Shown piece after piece: positions 1 through 6,003 of a stretch of 6,074 nt of DNA. Both the position numbers and the translations under genes were made by a program. The notes beneath the pieces were generated by a model. The model searched no databases. It was not told the origin of the DNA and saw nothing but the letters and a program-made list of their open reading frames with translations. How positions within the stretch are numbered: position 1 is the stretch's first letter; each line of letters opens with the position of its first letter. The stretch is from Saprospiraceae bacterium (GTDB taxonomy: Bacteria; Bacteroidota; Bacteroidia; Chitinophagales; Saprospiraceae): assembly GCA_027031185.1 (NCBI GenBank), contig JALVEF010000006.1, forward strand, positions 1 through 6,074. Reading direction: 5' to 3'.

Positions 1-9
1 ACCTTTGCC

Positions 10-49
10 AAAATTTTCTCATGTAGCGCTGCTACACATCGAAAATTTT
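10..49. repeat. Imperfect 40-base dyad with AT-rich outer arms
   Basis: The outer arms AAAATTTTC (10-18) and GAAAATTTT (41-49) are perfect reverse complements. Inside them TGTAGC (22-27) and GCTACA (31-36) form a second stem around a GCT loop, with unpaired bases between the two stems. The outer arms end in a short T stretch on both strands, so this could be a two-way terminator for a gene left of the window, or a mobile palindromic element. The sequence alone cannot decide. Confidence 0.5.
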
Positions 50-57
50 AGCTTCGG

Positions 58-75
58 TAGGCACAAAAATGCCTA
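58..75. repeat. Small hairpin, 6-bp stem
   Basis: TAGGCA (58-63) and TGCCTA (70-75) are perfect reverse complements around the 6-base loop CAAAAA. A similar small hairpin, TTTGCC-TGCC-GGCAAA, lies at 126-141. Both belong to the palindrome-rich block before lpdA. No function can be assigned. Confidence 0.4.
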
Positions 76-83
76 TTTTATCC

Positions 84-109
84 CTAAAAACAGGAGCACC
101 TAAACAGTT
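84..109 (+). repeat. 26-base interspersed repeat, copy 1
   Basis: This 26-base stretch (starts CTAAAAACAGGAGCACC, ends AAACAGTT) recurs at 190-215 with only two substitutions. A partial inverted copy lies at 165-186. Two direct copies plus one inverted copy within 130 bases suggest a repeat family spread through intergenic regions of this genome, but that wider spread is inference. Confidence 0.6.
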
Positions 110-164
110 ACTCACCAATAAGGTTTTTGCCTGCCGGCAAATTGTGTGAAGACAAAAATCGTAA

Positions 165-215
165 CGTTTAGCTCCCCGCTGTTTTTGCGCTAAAAACAGG
201 AGCAGCTAAACGGTT
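165..215. repeat. Long hairpin made of an inverted and a direct copy of the 26-base repeat
   Basis: CGTTTAGCT (165-173) pairs with AGCTAAACG (204-212), and TGTTTTT (180-186) pairs with AAAAACA (192-198), giving 16 paired bases. An internal bulge separates the two stems and the tip (187-191, GCGCT) is short. The right arm lies inside copy 2 of the 26-base repeat (190-215). The hairpin ends about 20 bases before the lpdA start codon, so if transcribed it would sit in the leader and could affect mRNA stability or translation. It may equally be a REP-like mobile palindrome that has settled there. Confidence 0.55.
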
Positions 216-232
216 GCCAAAAATTTCGGGAC

Positions 233-1630
233 ATGCAGTTTGATATCATCATCGTGGGCAGTGGCCCAGGTGGCTATGTGGCGGCCATCCGCGCCGCCCA
301 ACTGGGCTTTAAAACCGCCATCGTGGAAAAAGAAGCGCTCGGTGGCATTTGTTTGAATTGGGGCTGCATCCCCACCAAAGCCCTGCTCAAATCTGCCCAA
401 GTCAAGGAATATATGGACCACGCCGCTGACTATGGGCTGGGAGCCGCCGGTGTCAAGGTGGATTTCAAGAAGGTGGTTCAGCGCTCGCGTGACGTGGCAG
501 AAGGCATGTCCAAAGGCGTGCAATATCTCATGAAAAAGAATAAAATCACCGTCATCAACGGCTTCGGCAAACTCCTAAAAAACAATGCCGTGGAAGTGAC
601 GGATGCTGACAACAAAAAGACCGTCTATCACGCCCCGCATATCATCATTGCGACCGGTGCCCGGGCCAAAGCCCTGCCCGCCGCCCCCATTGACGGCAAG
701 AAGATTATCGGCTACCGGCAGGCCATGGTCCTGCCCAAAATCCCCAAGCGCATGCTTATCATCGGAGCGGGTGCCATCGGCGTGGAGTTTGCCTATTTCT
801 ACCATACCATGGGGACGGATGTCACCATCGTCGAGTTTATGCCACAGGGCTTGTTGCCTCGTGAAGACAAAGACATATCCAAAGAACTGGGACGCATCTA
901 CAAGCGCAAGGGCATCCGCGTGCTGGCCAACACATCTGTCGAAAAAGTGGATACCAAAGGCCGTACTTGCAAAGTCACTGTCAAAAACCGCAAAGACGAT
1001 TCCGAAGAAGTCATCTCCTGTGATATCGTCTTGTCTGCCGCCGGTATTCAGCCCAATACCGAGGGTATTGGGCTGGAAGAATTGGGCGTCAAGACGGACC
1101 GCGGCTTTATCGTGACGGATGAATATTATCGCACCAACGTGCCCGGCATTTATGCCATTGGCGATGTCATCCCCACCGCGGCACTGGCTCATGTGGCATC
1201 TGCCGAAGGCATCACATGTGTGGAGAAGATCAAAGGCCTGGACGTCCGCCCCGTGGATTACAATAATATCCCGTCCAACACGTACTGCACACCCGAAGTG
1301 GCGTCCGTCGGCTACACCGAAGCAGCTGCCAAAGAAGCCGGATATGAAATCCGGGTAGGCAAATTTCCCTTCACCGCATCCGGCAAGGCCAGTGCCGGTG
1401 GTGACAAATCCGGCTTTGTCAAACTCATCTTCGACAAAAAATACGGTGAACTACTCGGCGCGCACATGATCGGTGCCAATGTGACCGAGATGATCGCGGA
1501 AATTGTCGTAGCGCGCACGCTCGAAACTACCGGCCATGAAATCATCAAGTCCATTCATCCGCATCCGACGATGAGCGAGGCCATCATGGAAGCCGCCGCC
1601 GCTGCCTATGGCGAAGTGATTCATTTGTAA
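233..1630 (+). CDS. lpdA: Dihydrolipoyl dehydrogenase (E3 component)
   Basis: This cytoplasmic FAD enzyme reoxidises dihydrolipoyl groups with NAD+ for the pyruvate, 2-oxoglutarate and branched-chain 2-oxo acid dehydrogenases and for glycine cleavage. The 465 residues have the full family architecture. The N-terminal FAD fold has GSGPGG (9-14). The redox-active disulfide is CLNWGC (Cys40/Cys45). ATGAR (140-144) is the second FAD motif, and GAGAIG (178-183) is the NAD-binding loop. AIGDV (308-312) contacts FAD, and HPHPTMSE (442-449) supplies the catalytic His444 and Glu449 of the dimer-interface domain. Length is normal and no key residue is missing. The start is the first ATG that gives a correct N-terminus; no Shine-Dalgarno is present, as usual in Bacteroidota. 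No E1, E2 or gcv gene lies beside it, so one E3 may serve several complexes. No convincing promoter or terminator was found for it. The family assignment is secure; which complex it serves cannot be told. Confidence 0.97.
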   Translation: MQFDIIIVGSGPGGYVAAIRAAQLGFKTAIVEKEALGGICLNWGCIPTKALLKSAQVKEYMDHAADYGLGAAGVKVDFKKVVQRSRDVAEGMSKGVQYLMKKNKITVINGFGKLLKNNAVEVTDADNKKTVYHAPHIIIATGARAKALPAAPIDGKKIIGYRQAMVLPKIPKRMLIIGAGAIGVEFAYFYHTMGTDVTIVEFMPQGLLPREDKDISKELGRIYKRKGIRVLANTSVEKVDTKGRTCKVTVKNRKDDSEEVISCDIVLSAAGIQPNTEGIGLEELGVKTDRGFIVTDEYYRTNVPGIYAIGDVIPTAALAHVASAEGITCVEKIKGLDVRPVDYNNIPSNTYCTPEVASVGYTEAAAKEAGYEIRVGKFPFTASGKASAGGDKSGFVKLIFDKKYGELLGAHMIGANVTEMIAEIVVARTLETTGHEIIKSIHPHPTMSEAIMEAAAAAYGEVIHL

Positions 1631-1635
1631 TAACA

Positions 1636-1800
1636 GTCCACGGTCACGCTTCGACTTCGCCCTTCGATTTCACTCCACTTCGACGGTGCTCACCGACCAC
1701 GGTTCGGCAGGCTCAGTTCGACAAGCTCACTGCTCACACCGACCGCAGTGGCCAAGGGCATCGCTCAGTGACCAAAGGTTCATGGTCCACGGCTGCCGCT
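1636..1800. repeat. Patchwork of short intergenic repeats (TTCGRCARGCTCA type)
   Basis: Two 13-mers, TTCGGCAGGCTCA (1703-1715) and TTCGACAAGCTCA (1717-1729), lie in tandem with a 14-base period and differ at two positions. Around them GCTCACCGACC (1688-1698) recurs as GCTCACACCGACC (1732-1744). CCACGG appears three times, and TTCGAC recurs near 1650 and 1679. Words such as TGAGCTTGTCGAA on the reverse strand are, from memory, common intergenic repeats in Bacteroidota genomes. The stretch has no long open frame of its own and looks like decayed repeat copies downstream of lpdA. Confidence 0.55.
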
Positions 1801-1983
1801 CTTGATGTGGGGCGAATGGCCCGGACTTGCGGGCGGGAGGGATACAGTATCTATCCGGCCATTGTAGTAAAGGCACAAAGTATTTCGTCTATACCCATGT
1901 TTGACGCCTTATTGCTATATTCGTGCGTCCCCAAAAGCAAATAAGCTCTGTGCCGGCGAATTGTCCACCCCAAAAAATGAAAT
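1801..1983 (+). other. Non-coding leader before the 408-residue gene
   Basis: No gene is supported here. A TATATTCG (1916-1923) matches the Bacteroidota -7 consensus TAnnTTTG at all but one defined base. The nearest TTTG (1900-1903) is only 12 bases upstream instead of about 17-23, so the pair is a weak promoter candidate at best. A short dyad GATAC-A-GTATC sits at 1841-1851. The 60 bases before the start codon are A/C-rich, ending in an A-run (CAAAAAATGAAAT), with no Shine-Dalgarno. Confidence 0.3.
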
Positions 1984-3210
1984 ATGCGTTGGTTTTTCAC
2001 CCTGCTCAAGAAGATTTTCTTTGCCCTTTTTCTCGTGGCTTTACTGGTGGTGATTCTGTACTTCATCAATCCGGGTTATGTGCAGAAAAAGGCATACGCC
2101 TGGTTTGCACCCAAAGTCCGTATCACGGAGACCTATCGGGACAAAATCGTGGCAGAGACGCCTCCCGTCTATGAACTCATGCAGATCGCCTGTAGTCTGA
2201 CCGAAACGTTCCGGAAAGACAAAAATCTGCTCAATACGAAGCGCCCGTACTACAAGGATTTTCAGGCTCATTTCTCATCCTTCCAGGATCATCCACTCGT
2301 AAAAAAACTTGACGGCTTCCTAAAGCCCAATCCCTACGGTACTACCCAACTGGCCATCCGGCTCCTCTCGCTTAACTATGACCTTGCCCCGGATGGCCGC
2401 CTGGTGACCAATGGGCAGATTCGCGTCAATCCCATACTGATTGGGCTGTTTCGGCGTAAGGCCTTTTTGATTCCAGTCCATCGCAAACTCATCGAAGATT
2501 TTGCGCGAAAGACGAAGTTCCTGGACTTTTATGAAGCTCATCGCGCGTATTACAAAGGCTTGATAGCCAATTACTACCGCCTTTGTGATTTTGAAGAGAT
2601 GAAAGGCTGGCTCGAGTCCCACTTTGACAACCAATATTCATCGTACCGGATCGTCTTTTCACCGCTCACAGGTGGCTTCCACAATACGATGCGCTTTAAT
2701 GACCCTGCATTGGATCAGGAGCAGACGCTCATGTTTGTCTCCGCACCATACGAACATATAGACAGTTTGCCGGAAGAAGAATACCAAATCAAATCCGGAA
2801 AAATTTCCCGTGTCGTTTTTACGGAAATAGATCACAACTACGTCAATCCACTGACGGACAAGTATGCCGCCGATTTGGAAGCTTCCATGACGGATCATAA
2901 CTTTTGGAACCACAAAAAGAATCGGATGTATGCCACCAAATACACCACTTTCAATGAGTATATGACTTGGGGCGTGTTTAGTCTTTATGTGTTGGATCAT
3001 TATCCGCAACCGTATGCGGACTCCATCATCGCCATACAAGAGAACTTTATGCGTGACCGGCGGAAGTTTACCTATTTCCCCCAATTTGACAGGGCCTTGA
3101 TACAGGCCTATATCCGGGCCGGCAAGCCTAAAATCGAAGCGCTCTATCCCCCCATGCTGGAGTGGATGAAGTCATTTGAACGTCAGGCCAGGGAAGAGTA
3201 CTCACAGTGA
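1984..3210 (+). CDS. Membrane-anchored protein of unknown function with degenerate HExxH-like motif
   Basis: I do not recognise this gene with certainty. The 408 residues start with a short basic and aromatic head (MRWFFTLLKK) and one hydrophobic helix at about 11-28, with no clear signal-peptidase site. It is therefore probably a signal anchor holding a periplasmic domain. The soluble part is rich in Tyr, Phe and His. FSPLTGGFHNT (His233) is followed by FTEIDHNYVNP (Thr280, Glu281, His284). NEYMTW with Glu325 comes 41 residues after His284. This spacing is like a zinc gluzincin peptidase (HExxH, then a distal Glu), but Thr replaces the first His. From memory the pattern resembles Bacteroidota proteins annotated DUF4932; this is a tentative link. 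The ATG at 1984 gives the anchor directly and has no Shine-Dalgarno. The gene appears to stand alone, 353 bases after lpdA, and its last 9 bases overlap the end of the convergent outer-membrane gene. It is an intact frame; function unknown. Confidence 0.85.
   Translation: MRWFFTLLKKIFFALFLVALLVVILYFINPGYVQKKAYAWFAPKVRITETYRDKIVAETPPVYELMQIACSLTETFRKDKNLLNTKRPYYKDFQAHFSSFQDHPLVKKLDGFLKPNPYGTTQLAIRLLSLNYDLAPDGRLVTNGQIRVNPILIGLFRRKAFLIPVHRKLIEDFARKTKFLDFYEAHRAYYKGLIANYYRLCDFEEMKGWLESHFDNQYSSYRIVFSPLTGGFHNTMRFNDPALDQEQTLMFVSAPYEHIDSLPEEEYQIKSGKISRVVFTEIDHNYVNPLTDKYAADLEASMTDHNFWNHKKNRMYATKYTTFNEYMTWGVFSLYVLDHYPQPYADSIIAIQENFMRDRRKFTYFPQFDRALIQAYIRAGKPKIEALYPPMLEWMKSFERQAREEYSQ
3202..3210. other. 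Nine-base convergent overlap carrying both stop codons
   Basis: The sequence TCACAGTGA is a near-palindrome (TCAC-A-GTGA). Read forward it ends the 408-residue gene as Ser-Gln-stop. Read in reverse it ends the outer-membrane gene as Ser-Leu-stop. The two genes therefore converge with no intergenic room for a conventional terminator. Confidence 0.9.
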
Positions 3211-4329
3211 CACACCCAACCCCAACGAGAAATATTCCGCATTGCTGCCGTGCGCTTTCATGTGAAGTGCCACAAAGAACGACGGCCGCTCCTTTTCAAA
3301 AGGGGAGAAGTAGTACCGGAGATTGAGCTTGTTGTAAAACACCAGGGGAAGCAAAGTGCGGTACGGACCCACATAAAAGCCAAGTTGTGCGCCGAAACTG
3401 ACGGGCCCGAACATCAGTTCATGTGCCACAAACAGGGCATATCTTCGGCCCGTCTCGCGCGTCTTGTCCGGCGGGTACTGCTCCAAGAATTTGTAAAAGT
3501 TATATACTGCATAGTTGTACTCATATTCGGCGCCGGCCAGCGACATTTGTGCTGCATTGTGGCGGTAGGAGAGACCCACCGCTGCATTGATGAGCGGGTA
3601 TTTCAGGCCACTGGCGGCTGCTATTTCCTCCCGGCCGGCCGAAAACTCAGCCCACAGGTGCCAGCGTCGCTCACGCTTCACCAGTGTATCCACCGGTAAT
3701 TCATTGCGGTGGGCAAGCGCACGCGCCGGCCGTCTGGCGATATCCCATCCCAGTGTCAGTCCCGGTATATTCAGCCCATAGTTGGGCAAGCCCGACCGCC
3801 CGTTGGAAAAGTGAGAAAAACTAATGCCCACAGACCACGAACGCCCGGCTCCTCCCGCGTGGTCCACACGCAGCCGGAAGGTGGAAAAATTGTTGAAATG
3901 TGTGCCGTTGGCGTTATTTTTTGGGTTAGAGATTGGGTCATAAGGTCTTGTAACCAAACCTATTCCAAGCCCAAAGCTTCCCCAAATTCCGGTGCCGCCC
4001 CGCCGCAGGATGGGCAGCACGACTTTGGGGGTCAGGCCAATGCCATAACCCAGATGTCGCGTATCTGCAAACCGAAACCAACCGGTCTCCACACCGATTT
4101 TGGGCTGTCCCAGCCGGCGTGCCCAAGCCCGGCTGCCGTCCGTCTGGTATTCCGCCGACAGCCCGATACCCGTGACGAGTCCCCGGCTGTCAATGGTGAG
4201 CGCCGGTGTGTGTTTGTAAATCGCACCACCATGCAGGAGCGCAGTCCACGTCCAGGAAGGGGCCTGAGCCGGCAAAGCCGGTATCCGCCATGCGTAGGCC
4301 AAGAGCAATATATAGTACCGGACACTCAT
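3202..4329 (-). CDS. PagL-like acyloxyacyl hydrolase / lipid A 3-O-deacylase family outer-membrane protein
   Basis: This 375-residue protein is probably an outer-membrane beta-barrel; family members remove acyl chains from lipid A. It starts with a signal peptide (MSVRYYILLLAYAW core, likely cut after Ala21 or Ala23). Alternating hydrophobic strands follow, with FNNFSTFRL near the middle, and then the family signature HFSNGRSGLPNYGLN at 173-187. His173 and Ser175 match the catalytic His and Ser of PagL (H126, S128 in Pseudomonas), and Asn176 matches the neighbouring Asn. The position of the catalytic Glu140 holds Asn187. The protein is about twice the length of proteobacterial PagL, as in Bacteroidota relatives. 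It ends in Leu rather than the usual aromatic residue of barrels. The frame is open upstream to 4488, but the extension lies within hutH and has no export signal. The ATG at 4329 both starts a signal peptide and overlaps the hutH stop, so it is preferred. Family is fairly certain; enzymatic activity is not. Confidence 0.85.
   Translation of the reverse strand: MSVRYYILLLAYAWRIPALPAQAPSWTWTALLHGGAIYKHTPALTIDSRGLVTGIGLSAEYQTDGSRAWARRLGQPKIGVETGWFRFADTRHLGYGIGLTPKVVLPILRRGGTGIWGSFGLGIGLVTRPYDPISNPKNNANGTHFNNFSTFRLRVDHAGGAGRSWSVGISFSHFSNGRSGLPNYGLNIPGLTLGWDIARRPARALAHRNELPVDTLVKRERRWHLWAEFSAGREEIAAASGLKYPLINAAVGLSYRHNAAQMSLAGAEYEYNYAVYNFYKFLEQYPPDKTRETGRRYALFVAHELMFGPVSFGAQLGFYVGPYRTLLPLVFYNKLNLRYYFSPFEKERPSFFVALHMKAHGSNAEYFSLGLGVSL
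4326..4329 (-). other. ATGA stop/start overlap coupling hutH to the PagL-like gene
   Basis: On the reverse strand hutH ends GAA-GCT-TTA-TGA, and the downstream ATG uses the A of TTA and the TG of TGA. Such a 4-base overlap normally means co-transcription and translational coupling by reinitiation. No Shine-Dalgarno precedes the second ATG, which fits dependence on ribosomes finishing hutH. Confidence 0.9.
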
Positions 4330-5801
4330 AAAGCTTCGAGAAACGCGCGGGTCGCACGGATGTCCTTGCTCAGGATGCGGTCTTGCAGGATGGGGGAGAC
4401 CCGTTTGCGATAGGCCCGGAGCCGCTTCTCCAATACGGGTGAAGTTTTCTGTTTGCGGAAGTAGAGCGCCTGGGCCGCGGCCATCCATTCAATGGCGATG
4501 ACGGTACCTGTATTTTCGACAATCCGGTATAGTTTGGTGGCCGCATTGGCCGCCATGCTCACGTGGTCTTCCTGACCATTGGAGGATACGATGGAGTCCA
4601 CGGAAGCCGGTGTGGCCAGTTGCTTGTTTTGGCTGACAATAGATGCCGCCGTGTATTGGGGGATCATCAAGCCAGACTGCAGGCCCGGATGGGGCGTCAG
4701 AAAGGCGGGCAAATCCCGCCTGCCGGATAGGAGCAGATAGGTGCGCCGCTCGGAGATATTGGCCAGTTCGGCCAGGGCGATGCCCATGTAGTCCAGCACG
4801 AGGGCCAGCGGTTGGGCGTGGAAGTTGCCTCCGGACAGGATTTGGTTTTGAGTGACAAAGACATTAGGGTTGTCCGTGACCGAGTTGATTTCCGTAGTCA
4901 GTACCGATTCGGCATGCATCAGCGCGTCCCAGGATGCGCCATGTACCTGGGGGACACACCGAAATGAATAGGGGTCTTGGATGGCCTTGTCTTTGCGTTT
5001 GGCGATGGTGCTGCCTTTCAGTATTTGCCGGACGAGACGTGCAGTCTTGACTTGACCTTTGTGCGGGCGGATGCGGTGCAATTTGGCATCAAAAGGAGAG
5101 AGATTGCCATTAAAAGCATCCAGCGACAGCGCGGCCGTCTCGGTGGCCAGTTGCCACCATTTTTTGCCATGGTACAATGCCCATGTACCATAGGCCAGTG
5201 AAAATTGTGTCCCGTTGAGCAAGGCCAGTCCCTCCTTGGCACTCAACGACAGCGGCTCCAGTCCCGCTTTCTTCAAGGCCCGGGCTGCCGGCATCTGTTG
5301 TCCGCGGAATACCACTTCACCCAGACCCAGTAAAGGAAGTGACAAATGGGCCAGCGGAGCCAGGTCCCCCGAAGCCCCCAAACTGCCCTGCTGATACACC
5401 ACGGGCAGCAGATCCAAATTGAAAAAATCCATCAACCGCTCCACGATCACCGGCCGGATACCCGAATATCCGTAAGACAGGCTCCGCACCTTGAGCAGCA
5501 GCATCAGTCGCACGATATCATCGGGTACACGGTCGCCCGTCCCGCACGCATGCGATTTGACCAGATTTTCTTGCAACTGCGACAGCTGATCGGCCTCCAC
5601 CTGCACCTTGTACAAGGCCCCAAAACCTGTATTGATACCGTAATAGGCCTTTCCGTCGGCCAGTTTCTCCGTTACAAATGCGGCTGCCCGCCGGACGGCG
5701 CGCTTCGCCTCTGCCGTCAATTTGAGTGTAGTGTCCGGGCGGCAGGCCTTCATCACCTCATCTACTGTCCAGGCCTTTGTCCCGCAATGGATTGTCGCCA
5801 T
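4326..5801 (-). CDS. hutH: Histidine ammonia-lyase
   Basis: This cytoplasmic lyase converts L-histidine to trans-urocanate and ammonia, the first step of histidine breakdown. The 491 residues are slightly short of the usual 500-510 but complete. YYGINTGFG (53-61) carries the catalytic Tyr54. SHACGTG (Ser83-His84) is the substrate-selectivity pair seen in histidine lyases. GSLGASGDLAPLAH contains Ala143-Ser144-Gly145, which cyclise to the MIO electrophile. DPYSFR (Tyr278, Arg281), SGGNFHAQP and GQEDHVSM (Glu411) complete the active site. Glu in the last motif argues for histidine, since tyrosine and phenylalanine lyases have Gln there. A Ser-His pair alone would not exclude a tyrosine lyase, as some Bacteroidota tyrosine lyases have it too. 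The ATG at 5801 starts 28 bases after a good promoter and lacks a Shine-Dalgarno. No hutU, hutI or hutG is in the window; instead the next gene is an outer-membrane protein joined by a 4-base overlap. Confidence 0.95.
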   Translation of the reverse strand: MATIHCGTKAWTVDEVMKACRPDTTLKLTAEAKRAVRRAAAFVTEKLADGKAYYGINTGFGALYKVQVEADQLSQLQENLVKSHACGTGDRVPDDIVRLMLLLKVRSLSYGYSGIRPVIVERLMDFFNLDLLPVVYQQGSLGASGDLAPLAHLSLPLLGLGEVVFRGQQMPAARALKKAGLEPLSLSAKEGLALLNGTQFSLAYGTWALYHGKKWWQLATETAALSLDAFNGNLSPFDAKLHRIRPHKGQVKTARLVRQILKGSTIAKRKDKAIQDPYSFRCVPQVHGASWDALMHAESVLTTEINSVTDNPNVFVTQNQILSGGNFHAQPLALVLDYMGIALAELANISERRTYLLLSGRRDLPAFLTPHPGLQSGLMIPQYTAASIVSQNKQLATPASVDSIVSSNGQEDHVSMAANAATKLYRIVENTGTVIAIEWMAAAQALYFRKQKTSPVLEKRLRAYRKRVSPILQDRILSKDIRATRAFLEAL

Positions 5802-5829
5802 TTTCGCTTCGTTGGTTTTCTTGCCGCGC

Positions 5830-5858
5830 CAAAATTAGCAAAATTGCCCTTCCCCAAA
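5830..5858 (-). promoter_or_regulatory. Bacteroidota-type -33/-7 promoter for hutH
   Basis: On the reverse strand TTTG (5858-5855) is followed after 17 bases by TAATTTTG (5837-5830). The second element matches every defined base of the Bacteroidota -7 consensus TAnnTTTG, and the spacing is within the known range. The element ends 28 bases before the hutH ATG, implying a short leader of roughly 20 bases. It would drive both hutH and the coupled PagL-like gene. Confidence 0.7.
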
Positions 5859-5867
5859 CTACCAGGG

Positions 5868-5892
5868 AAAAAGTTTGCGGCGTGGCCGCCGC
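5868..5892 (-). terminator. Possible intrinsic terminator upstream of the hutH promoter
   Basis: On the reverse strand GCGGCG-GCCA-CGCCGC (5892-5877) forms a 6-bp all-G/C stem with a four-base loop. AAAC and then five T residues (5872-5868) follow. The T-run is short and set back by four bases, so the call is moderate. It would end a transcript entering from the right of the window, insulating the hutH promoter just downstream. Confidence 0.4.
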
Positions 5893-5903
5893 GAGGTAAG
5901 TTG

Positions 5904-6003
5904 CGGTATAACGGTATAACGGTTTAGCGGTATAACGGTATAGCGGTATAGCGGTATAGCGGTATAGCGGTATAGCGGTATAGCGGTATAGCGGTATAGC
6001 GGT
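5904..6003. repeat. Tandem array of the 8-mer CGGTATAG, 12.5 copies
   Basis: Twelve full 8-base units are followed by a half unit (CGGT, 6000-6003). Units 5-12 (5936-5999) are eight identical copies of CGGTATAG. Units 1, 2 and 4 are CGGTATAA, and unit 3 is CGGTTTAG. The clean right part and diverged left part suggest growth by slipped-strand copying at the right side. The array ends about 45 bases upstream of the -33 element of the hutH promoter. Confidence 0.97.

Noticed and set aside
575..1192. Long open frames inside lpdA, including 575-1192 on the reverse strand and 603-1115 on the forward strand
   Set aside because: They lie wholly within a gene with clear family motifs, and their translations show no recognisable domain.
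1900..1923. TTTG plus TATATTCG as a full promoter of the 408-residue gene
   Set aside because: The spacing of 12 bases is too short for the Bacteroidota -33/-7 arrangement, and one defined base is wrong.
3709..4413. 234-codon forward frame opposite the PagL-like gene and hutH
   Set aside because: It is antisense to two well-supported genes and has a low-complexity Arg/Pro/Ser-rich translation.
4330..4488. N-terminal extension of the PagL-like protein to an ATG at 4488
   Set aside because: It would put 53 non-signal residues before a good signal peptide and overlap hutH by over 150 bases; the ATG at 4329 explains both export and the ATGA overlap.
4326..5801. Tyrosine ammonia-lyase of a flexirubin or aryl polyene pathway
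   Set aside because: The QEDHVSM motif with Glu411 and the GGNFHAQP and GASGDLAPLAH contexts are of the histidine-lyase type, and no pigment genes are nearby.
5904..6003. CRISPR array
   Set aside because: Units are 8 bases with no spacers, so it is a simple tandem repeat.
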